Under the pieces are notes generated by a model. It searched no databases and was not told the origin of the DNA. It was given only the letters and a program-made list of their open reading frames with translations. From Caldifarciminota bacterium (GTDB lineage Bacteria; WOR-3; Hydrothermia; UBA1063; CAJXJZ01): a stretch of 14,548 nucleotides of DNA. Shown here one piece after another: positions 6,737-13,031 of this stretch. Location of the stretch: contig JALTEL010000681.1 of NCBI GenBank assembly GCA_027073945.1, forward strand, positions 1 through 14,548. The letters run 5' to 3'. Numbering within the stretch: the first letter of the stretch is position 1; every line of letters begins with the position of its first letter. The position numbers were made by a program, and so were the translations under genes.

Positions 6737-7078
6737 TTGAAAAACAGATATTATAAAACCAGTCAGGTGGCGGAGTTATTGGATATACCCAAGTACACCA
6801 TTATGCACTGGCAAAGGGAGACCCATTTGTTTAACCCTGTTAAAAGACACGGTATGTACATGTACACGGAAGAGGATATTAAAATGATAATAGGCATAAA
6901 GTACATGACGCAGCAGGGATTCCGTCTCAAAGCAATAGTATCAAGGGTTAAAGAAGATGGCAGGCAGGCTGTGCTGCAGTACGCCGAAGGCGGCCTTATT
7001 ACAAGAATCCTCAGAGAATTGAAGGATGCGGAAAAGGAAGTGAAAGGCCTTATAGCAATACTTAAACAGAATGATTAA
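6737..7078 (+). CDS. Short MerR-family transcriptional regulator
   Basis: This 113-residue protein has a MerR-type winged helix-turn-helix: Tyr5-Tyr6-Lys-Thr-Ser-Gln-Val-Ala-Glu-Leu-Leu at the start, Trp25 after the recognition helix, and a wing ending in Tyr-Thr-Glu-Glu-Asp-Ile. Residues 60-90 include Gln-Gly-Phe-Arg-Leu-Lys-Ala-Ile, and a charged helix at about 88-110 probably forms the dimerising coiled coil. It contains no cysteine and no ligand domain, so a metal sensor is unlikely. The start is TTG at 6737. An in-frame TAA at 6731-6733 excludes any earlier start, and the nearest Shine-Dalgarno-like element, TAAAGG, abuts the start codon, so initiation is probably weak. The gene overlaps uppP by 8 bases. 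Its target is unknown; its own operon is the obvious candidate. Confidence 0.85.
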   Translation: MKNRYYKTSQVAELLDIPKYTIMHWQRETHLFNPVKRHGMYMYTEEDIKMIIGIKYMTQQGFRLKAIVSRVKEDGRQAVLQYAEGGLITRILRELKDAEKEVKGLIAILKQND

Positions 7079-7850
7079 ACCGATTATTCTTGGTATAATT
7101 CAGGGTTTAACAGAGTTTTTGCCCGTATCCAGTTCAGGACATCTTGTGTTGTTTGAATCCTTATTGCATTATAATTTTCCTGGCATATCTTTTGAGATAG
7201 TTTTACATCTTGCCACACTTTTCGCAGTGCTTTTTTATTTTAACAAAAAGTTACTCATATTTGTCAGGACGGATATTCCCGTGCAAAGGCACCCGCTTTT
7301 TCTTTTGATTTTGGCATGTATACCCGCCGGGCTTGTTGGTGTCGGGTTGCACAGTCGCATAGAAAACCTGTTTGATAACAATGTATATCTTCCTTTTGCC
7401 TTTATAGTGAATGGCATATTTTTGTACAGCCTGAAGTGGACAAAGGATAAGGGAAAAACCATTTCTGTTATTGATGCGATAATTATCGGCATTTTTCAGG
7501 TATTTGCAATCATTCCCGGTATTTCCCGTTCTGGTTCAACAATAGGAGGTGCTTTTGAGAGAGGTGTGAAAGGAGAGGAAGCATTTGATTTTTCATTTTT
7601 TCTTTTAATTCCGGCAGTATTGGGCGCTATGCTCCTTGATATGAGAAAAATTGAGTCTTCAATATTTAAACTACCTTATATTTTGGGTTTTGCCGCAGCT
7701 TTTATAACAGGCATATTTGCACTCAAGCTGCTCAAGCTTTTAGTGCTCAAGAGAAAACTTGAGCATTTCGGGGTCTATACTTTTGTTGTGGGAGTTGGAT
7801 TATTAATCTATTACTTGACAGTCGGCAGGTTTGGTTTTAAAATATTTTAA
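7071..7850 (+). CDS. uppP: Undecaprenyl-diphosphate phosphatase (BacA/UppP)
   Basis: UppP removes a phosphate from undecaprenyl diphosphate at the cytoplasmic membrane, regenerating the lipid carrier for peptidoglycan and other envelope polymers. Overproduction of this family confers bacitracin resistance in other bacteria. The 259-residue length is near the usual 265-275. Signature motifs are present: Gln11-Gly-Leu-Thr-Glu15-Phe-Leu-Pro-Val-Ser-Ser-Ser-Gly-His24, which fits the (E/Q)xxxE motif, and Pro149-Gly-Ile-Ser-Arg153-Ser-Gly-Ser-Thr157, including the catalytic arginine. Several hydrophobic membrane segments follow the expected pattern. The ATG at 7071 lies inside the end of merR, which suggests coupled translation. 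exbB begins 25 bases after the stop. Confidence 0.95.
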   Translation: MIKPIILGIIQGLTEFLPVSSSGHLVLFESLLHYNFPGISFEIVLHLATLFAVLFYFNKKLLIFVRTDIPVQRHPLFLLILACIPAGLVGVGLHSRIENLFDNNVYLPFAFIVNGIFLYSLKWTKDKGKTISVIDAIIIGIFQVFAIIPGISRSGSTIGGAFERGVKGEEAFDFSFFLLIPAVLGAMLLDMRKIESSIFKLPYILGFAAAFITGIFALKLLKLLVLKRKLEHFGVYTFVVGVGLLIYYLTVGRFGFKIF

Positions 7851-7875
7851 CAGACAAACAAAGAGGAGGTAAAAT

Positions 7876-8514
7876 ATGCAAGGATTGGTAGGATACTTCC
7901 ACAGAGGTGGAGCAATGATGTGGGGACTTCTCATACTGGCGATATTGGGTCTGGCCATTATCATTGAAAGAATATACTCTCTGTACTTCAAACTAAAAGG
8001 TAATCCCAAGAAGATAGTTGACGAGCTACACAATATTATAGAAAATCAGGGTACTGATGAGGCTATTACATACCTCGGCAATGTAAAATCCCCTGTAGCA
8101 AAAGTCTTTGCGGCCGGACTTGAAAAGGTTGATAAGGGCAGAGGTGTTGTTGAGGAAGCAATGGCAAGGGCAGGAACGACCGAATTTGCATTTCTGGATA
8201 GAGGTATGATATATCTCACAGCAGTGGCAACGCTTGCACCTATCCTTGGATTCCTTGGAACAGTTACAGGTATGATAAAAGCATTTGCTGCTATAGCTGC
8301 TGCAGGCGAAGTTGAACCTTCACTTGTAGCTTCGGGTATTTCTGAAGCATTGATTACAACAGCCACAGGGCTCATAATCGCGGCCCCTGTCGCACTTTTT
8401 TATGCGTTTTTTGCGGATAGAATAAACAGTTATACAAGGAATACAGATGAAGCGACTGACATGCTTGGAGAATATCTACTTGAAAGCGGAGTGTTAGAGG
8501 AAGAAGAGATGTAG
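7876..8514 (+). CDS. exbB: ExbB/TolQ/MotA-type proton channel subunit
   Basis: This 212-residue inner-membrane protein forms the pentameric channel of a Ton-type motor that uses the proton gradient to energise TonB. Three membrane segments are visible at about residues 13-33, 111-134 and 159-180, with a cytoplasmic loop between the first two. The second carries the conserved Gly125-Phe-Leu-Gly-Thr-Val-Thr-Gly132, and before the third lies Ser-Glu157-Ala-Leu-Ile-Thr-Thr-Ala-Thr-Gly. The C-terminus is strongly acidic. A GAGGAGG site lies just upstream of the ATG. The downstream exbD, exbD and tonB genes support a Ton rather than a flagellar or Tol role. Confidence 0.92.
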   Translation: MQGLVGYFHRGGAMMWGLLILAILGLAIIIERIYSLYFKLKGNPKKIVDELHNIIENQGTDEAITYLGNVKSPVAKVFAAGLEKVDKGRGVVEEAMARAGTTEFAFLDRGMIYLTAVATLAPILGFLGTVTGMIKAFAAIAAAGEVEPSLVASGISEALITTATGLIIAAPVALFYAFFADRINSYTRNTDEATDMLGEYLLESGVLEEEEM

Positions 8515-8524
8515 GAGGAATATA

Positions 8525-8938
8525 GTGGCTGTTATTCAAAGAAGAAAACCACCCGAAGAAGCGGAAATTCCAACCGCTTCTATGGCAGATATAGCCTTCC
8601 TACTTATTGTGTTTTTCATGGTTACCACTGTCTTTGCCAGGGACAAGGGCCTTAAAATACTATTACCCGAGAAAGGACAAAAAGCTGTGGTTTCTAAAGG
8701 AAAAGTAATAGAAGTGTCAATAAACGACCAGGGCACCCTTTTCCTGGGCGACCAGCAGGTTACTATGGCACAGTTGAAATCTGGGATATTACAGGAACTT
8801 GCCAAGAAACCTGATAAAGTTGTTGTGATTAAAACCAATATAGATGCCCCTTATGAAAGGATGATCAATGTTTTTGACGTGGTCAAGCAAATTCCACAGG
8901 TAAAGGCTGTTTCAATTGCTTCCATAAGACCCGGGTGA
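8525..8938 (+). CDS. exbD: ExbD/TolR family protein, first copy
   Basis: A 137-residue protein with a short cytoplasmic N-terminus, one membrane helix at about residues 20-38, and a periplasmic domain. The helix contains Asp22 in the Pro-Thr-Ala-Ser-Met-Ala-Asp motif, the proton-carrying aspartate of the family. The start is GTG at 8525, ten bases after the exbB stop, with TAGGAGGA overlapping that stop. It is paralogous to the next gene: both share the Ile-Pro-Thr-Ala-Ser-Met-x-Asp-Ile-Ala-Phe-Leu-Leu segment at the same positions. The periplasmic halves differ clearly. Confidence 0.9.
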   Translation: MAVIQRRKPPEEAEIPTASMADIAFLLIVFFMVTTVFARDKGLKILLPEKGQKAVVSKGKVIEVSINDQGTLFLGDQQVTMAQLKSGILQELAKKPDKVVVIKTNIDAPYERMINVFDVVKQIPQVKAVSIASIRPG

Positions 8939-8947
8939 GGAGGTAAT

Positions 8948-9361
8948 ATGGCAAGAAGAAAGCAAATAAGAAAAGAAGGCAAGGTCAGTATTCCGACTGC
9001 GTCAATGTCCGATATAGCGTTTTTGCTGCTTATTTTCTTTATGGTCTCGACGACTTTTAGAAAGGAAGTCGGACTCAAAGTGCTTCTCCCGGAAGCGCGT
9101 GCAACAGAGAAGCTGACAAGGACAAGAGACATCGCCCATGTATTTATAAATAAAGAAGGAAGAATATCCGTTGATGACAAGATTGTCAGCCCGGAACGTG
9201 TGAAAATAGCCGCTATGAGAAAATTGGAGGAGAAACCGGAACTCATTGTTTCAATCAAATGTGATAAGAGAACGAAATACGATTATGTGGACCAGGTTAT
9301 TGAAGCGTTGAGAGCGGCAAAAGCTCTAAAGGTTGTTTTTGCTACGAATTACAAAAAGTAG
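8948..9361 (+). CDS. exbD: ExbD/TolR family protein, second copy
   Basis: The second 137-residue ExbD paralogue has a basic N-terminus (Arg3-Arg4-Lys5), the membrane-helix aspartate again at Asp22, and a periplasmic domain beginning Leu-Lys-Val-Leu-Leu-Pro. It starts with ATG after TGAGGAGGT, nine bases past the first copy. Neither copy looks degraded. Because the motor centre holds two ExbD chains, the two proteins may form a heterodimer; that is inference from stoichiometry known for ExbBD. Confidence 0.9.
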   Translation: MARRKQIRKEGKVSIPTASMSDIAFLLLIFFMVSTTFRKEVGLKVLLPEARATEKLTRTRDIAHVFINKEGRISVDDKIVSPERVKIAAMRKLEEKPELIVSIKCDKRTKYDYVDQVIEALRAAKALKVVFATNYKK

Positions 9362-9372
9362 GGGGTGATTCT

Positions 9373-10029
9373 ATGGCAGAAGAAGGTAAGAAGAAGAAAA
9401 AAAGGGTTGTCAAGGTTTACGACCCCGAAGTTGAATATGCACAGGACATGCAGAAAGCTGTTGCCATATCCCTGCTCTTTTTCATTGTAGTATTCTTATC
9501 TGTGAGACATATGGAGGTGAAAGCTTACAAGACCAGAGTAGAAAAAGCAACTCAGGTTGAAGAGATTAATTTGCAGGTGCAAATGCAGGAGACGCCTCCT
9601 CCTGTCAAAAAGCCTGCAGTACCAAAAGAGATTCAGACTGCAGAAGGGCCGGAGACGGAAAATGCGGACACCAACATAGATATAGGACCAACAACATTCA
9701 ACGAGTCCGAATTGCCTCCGCCTCCAAGTTCCAACGACACGGTTTACCAATTTTTCATGGTTCAGAAAAAACCTGCCCTTGTGCACAGAGTTACACCTGT
9801 TTATCCCGAATTGGCAAGGAAAGCGGGTCTTGAGGGCAAGGTTATTGTGGAAATGATTGTTGGAAAAAATGGCAGAGTGGAGTCTGCAAGGGTATTGAAA
9901 TCAGACAATGAAATTTTTAATCAACCGGCTCTGCAGGCGGTTAAACAATATGTATATACGCCTGCTATGCAGAATGACAAGCCCGTCAGGGTTAAGGTCA
10001 TTCAGCCGATTATTTTTCAGTTGCACTAA
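9373..10029 (+). CDS. tonB: TonB energy-transducing protein
   Basis: This 218-residue protein links the ExbBD motor to outer-membrane receptors. It has a lysine-rich cytoplasmic start (residues 6-11), one membrane helix at about 29-44, and a linker of about 90 residues with Pro clusters at 75-77 and 115-118. The C-terminal TonB domain runs from about 137 to 218, with Thr-Pro-Val-Tyr-Pro near its start, Gly-Lys-Val-Ile-Val-Glu, and a final Pro-Ile-Ile-Phe-Gln-Leu. The helix lacks the histidine found in the Escherichia coli TonB anchor; the first histidine, His46, lies just after it. The linker is less proline-rich than in enterobacteria. A GGGGGTGAT ribosome binding site precedes the ATG. Confidence 0.93.
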   Translation: MAEEGKKKKKRVVKVYDPEVEYAQDMQKAVAISLLFFIVVFLSVRHMEVKAYKTRVEKATQVEEINLQVQMQETPPPVKKPAVPKEIQTAEGPETENADTNIDIGPTTFNESELPPPPSSNDTVYQFFMVQKKPALVHRVTPVYPELARKAGLEGKVIVEMIVGKNGRVESARVLKSDNEIFNQPALQAVKQYVYTPAMQNDKPVRVKVIQPIIFQLH

Positions 10030-10041
10030 AAGGAGGTACAT

Positions 10042-13020
10042 ATGATAAAATGGCACAAGATAGGCGCTGTTGTCCTCGGCATGCTTATGACTGGCATGCT
10101 GTATGCAGGTACAACAGGCAAAATAGTAGGTAAGGTGGTGGACAAGAAAACAGGTGAAGGTCTACCCGGGGCAGGCGTTATTATAGTTGAAAATAATATG
10201 GGAACTGCTACTGACCTTGATGGAAGTTATATATTGATAAACGTTCCACCGGGGAATTATACGTTAAAAGCCTCTTATCTGGGTTATAATGACCAGATTG
10301 TAAAAGATGTTTCTGTCAAAGCTGACCTGACAACCGAAATAAATTTCTATCTTGTTTCCACGGCAATTGTTCAGGAAACAGTGACAGTCACAGCGACAAG
10401 AAAGCTCGTTGAAAAGAGTCAGACGAGAACGGAAAGGCGTGTGTCCGCCAAGGATATCGCAAGTCTTCCTTATACGGATTTTCAGCAGGCAATAAACCTG
10501 CAGGCAGGTGTTACAGGCGTTAATGTGGTAAGAGGCGGAAGAGACGATGAGGTATCTTACTATATTGACGGTATGCAGGTAACATCTCCGATATTCGGTG
10601 GATACTATGCCAATATAAATACATCCGCAATTCAGGAAATGTCATTGCTCGCCGGAGGTTACAATGCCGAGTACGGTCAGGCACTTTCGGGTGTTATCAA
10701 TATTGTAACAAAGGAAGGCGGTCAGAAATACACAGGAAGTTTGAATTATAGAACGGATGAGATACTCCCGGAAAAGGCGCGCCTTGGCCAGGATTATCTG
10801 GAATTCTCCAGCGGCGGTCCCATACTGGGCATGAAAAAGCGCTTGAGATATTTCATAAGTGTGTTTGGGCATAAGAGAGATGGCACAGCAGCTTTCAACT
10901 ATCAGCCGAAATACCCCATTGTTTCTGCTTACGAAAGTGGTACCGATAGCTTCAAAGCTTATGTGGATACTGCAAAAGTATGGTGGTACGACCACACTGC
11001 ACATTATCTTCCTGAATACTATCATGACCTTTTGGACACGGCAAGATACTGGCAGGATTACTATGAAAAGCACCCTTACAGATTGCCGCATACAGGTGAG
11101 CAGGACTACAGAGTGCAGGGTAAGTTCACGATACTGCCTGCAAAGAACGCAAAGCTGCTTCTTTCAGGTTTTTATTCAAGAGACCAGTGGGACACATATG
11201 GCTATGGTTATAGCTTAAATGGCGAGCAGCTCTTTAAATACAGGGAATTCAGAAACAGGTCGTCTTTGAGAAGGGAAACACAGTTGACATTGACATTTAA
11301 CCATATATTGAAGAACAATCTGTTTTATACGCTGAATATAGGACGTTTTGATTCCCATTACAGATTCGGTATAAAAGACCCATCTTATGAGAACGAAAGA
11401 ACGAATTCTTTCCTAGATGGTTATTTCAAGGATTACAGGTTTATTCCATGTAAGGGATTCGACCCTGACACGGCTCCGCTTGGTTATTATCCGTACTATT
11501 TCCACTATAACAATCCATGGGGTTTTGGTGACAGCAGAATAAGGTTTGTCGGGCTTGGAGATTACAGGGTCTATCATACACAGGAAGCCAGGACAAACAG
11601 TGCAAAGCTTGATGTTACATGGCAGGCCAATAAATACAATGAGTTTAAAATAGGCACCGAAGTGAGAAAGCACAAGCTTGATTACTTCCACAATTCACTT
11701 CCCTGGGACCCCAATCCATTCCTCAGCATATTCAACACAGAACCGACAGTTGCGGCGGCATATGTTCAGGATAAAATGGAATTTGAGGGTCTTGTTGTCA
11801 ATGCAGGCATAAGATTTGATTACGTGAAACCGCATTACAAATATTACATTGATGCGAGTAATATAAAGCCAGATAGTTTACTGCAGATAGACCCCAACAA
11901 GGCAAATCCGCAAGATGCAGGTGCAAAATACCAGTTATCCCCGAGGCTCGGTATTTCTCATCCCATAACGGAAAATCAGGTTCTGCATTTTGCTTACGGT
12001 TATTTCTTCCAGACTCCGCCACTTTATTACTTCTACGATGCAACAAATAACACACCCATAGAACTTGCACAGAGAGGCAACAATATTGTAGGAAACCCCA
12101 ATTTGCAGTCAGAAAAAGAGGTATCCTATGAAGCAGGCGTATCAACACAGTTAAATCCGCAGATGGCATTTGATGTTACTGCCTATTACAAAGATATATT
12201 CAGATGGGTTGGAACGAGAGAAATTCTTGCAGCTCCCAATCCATTTTACATGTATGTAAATGCAGATTACGGCAATGTAAGGGGACTTGAAGTTACATAT
12301 CAGTATGCCGCACCAAGGCTTTCTTTCAGGCTTTCATATACCCTTCAATACGCAGAAGGTACAGCATCCGACCCATGGGAAGCCTATCTCAATTCCTATT
12401 CTCAATTTTACGGACTTGACCCGAGGACAGGCCAGCCACTCCCTGTCCCGCATAATGTAATTCCTCTTTCCTATGATATCAGACATACAATGAGCGGACA
12501 GTTGTCATACACAACTCCCAGGAAGTTAGGCCCTGCCAATCTGCTTGGGGATATGAATCTTTCGCTTATACAGAGAATTCACAGCGGTGAGCCTTATACC
12601 CCTCTTGATTTGAGAGGAAACATAATAGGAAATCCGAATTCCGCAAGACTGCCGTGGTTTTACAGAACCGATATGAATCTCTACAAAACAGTTAACCTAA
12701 AGGGTGTTCATCTGAGATTGGGACTTGAAGTATTTAATATATTCAACATCAAGAACATAACACAGGTATATGCACAGACAGGCAAGGCAAACACGGATGG
12801 CAGTGCTGAATTGCTTACGGTCAACGATGTTGCAGGCCAGGATACATTTAGGATAGGTGATATGCTTTACAATCCACTTCAGGACATAAACGGTGACGGA
12901 GTTCTGACACCAGAGGAAGTTTTCCAGACATATCTTATGGCACTTAAGGATTACCAGACTTCACCGAACAACTACGGTGCACCGAGAAGAATCAGGCTCG
13001 GCATTGAAATATCATTTTAG
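10042..13020 (+). CDS. TonB-dependent receptor with N-terminal carboxypeptidase-regulatory-like domain
   Basis: A 992-residue outer-membrane transporter. A signal peptide ends near Ala22. A beta-sandwich CarboxypepD_reg-like domain spans about 26-105 (Gly-Lys-Val-Val-Asp-Lys-Lys-Thr-Gly-Glu near its start, Pro-Pro-Gly-Asn-Tyr-Thr-Leu later). A TonB-box-like Glu112-Thr-Val-Thr-Val-Thr-Ala118 follows, then the plug at about 125-235 with Tyr-Ile-Asp-Gly-Met and Gly-Gly-Tyr-Asn-Ala-Glu-Tyr-Gly-Gln. The rest is the barrel, ending in Ile-Ser-Phe as expected for an outer-membrane insertion signal. An EF-hand-like loop, Asp948 to Glu959, lies close to the C-terminus. The start follows AAGGAGG after exbBDD-tonB, so receptor and motor are probably made together. 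The substrate cannot be read from the sequence. The N-terminal extension resembles SusC-type receptors, but no SusD gene is adjacent. Confidence 0.93.
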   Translation: MIKWHKIGAVVLGMLMTGMLYAGTTGKIVGKVVDKKTGEGLPGAGVIIVENNMGTATDLDGSYILINVPPGNYTLKASYLGYNDQIVKDVSVKADLTTEINFYLVSTAIVQETVTVTATRKLVEKSQTRTERRVSAKDIASLPYTDFQQAINLQAGVTGVNVVRGGRDDEVSYYIDGMQVTSPIFGGYYANINTSAIQEMSLLAGGYNAEYGQALSGVINIVTKEGGQKYTGSLNYRTDEILPEKARLGQDYLEFSSGGPILGMKKRLRYFISVFGHKRDGTAAFNYQPKYPIVSAYESGTDSFKAYVDTAKVWWYDHTAHYLPEYYHDLLDTARYWQDYYEKHPYRLPHTGEQDYRVQGKFTILPAKNAKLLLSGFYSRDQWDTYGYGYSLNGEQLFKYREFRNRSSLRRETQLTLTFNHILKNNLFYTLNIGRFDSHYRFGIKDPSYENERTNSFLDGYFKDYRFIPCKGFDPDTAPLGYYPYYFHYNNPWGFGDSRIRFVGLGDYRVYHTQEARTNSAKLDVTWQANKYNEFKIGTEVRKHKLDYFHNSLPWDPNPFLSIFNTEPTVAAAYVQDKMEFEGLVVNAGIRFDYVKPHYKYYIDASNIKPDSLLQIDPNKANPQDAGAKYQLSPRLGISHPITENQVLHFAYGYFFQTPPLYYFYDATNNTPIELAQRGNNIVGNPNLQSEKEVSYEAGVSTQLNPQMAFDVTAYYKDIFRWVGTREILAAPNPFYMYVNADYGNVRGLEVTYQYAAPRLSFRLSYTLQYAEGTASDPWEAYLNSYSQFYGLDPRTGQPLPVPHNVIPLSYDIRHTMSGQLSYTTPRKLGPANLLGDMNLSLIQRIHSGEPYTPLDLRGNIIGNPNSARLPWFYRTDMNLYKTVNLKGVHLRLGLEVFNIFNIKNITQVYAQTGKANTDGSAELLTVNDVAGQDTFRIGDMLYNPLQDINGDGVLTPEEVFQTYLMALKDYQTSPNNYGAPRRIRLGIEISF

Positions 13021-13031
13021 GAGGTGACGAG

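Noticed and set aside
6611..6740. Terminator or riboswitch in the longest intergenic gap
   Set aside because: No GC-rich stem followed by a T-run and no recognisable riboswitch core could be found by eye. Only the promoter and the palindrome are supportable.
9613..9644. Inverted repeat CTGCAGT / ACTGCAG within tonB
   Set aside because: It is short, lies inside the coding region for the linker and is followed by no T-run, so it is most simply a coincidence of two CTGCAG sites.
10042..13020. SusC/SusD polysaccharide-utilisation locus
   Set aside because: The receptor has a SusC-like N-terminal domain, but the following protein lacks a lipobox and visible SusD features, and no glycoside hydrolases are present.
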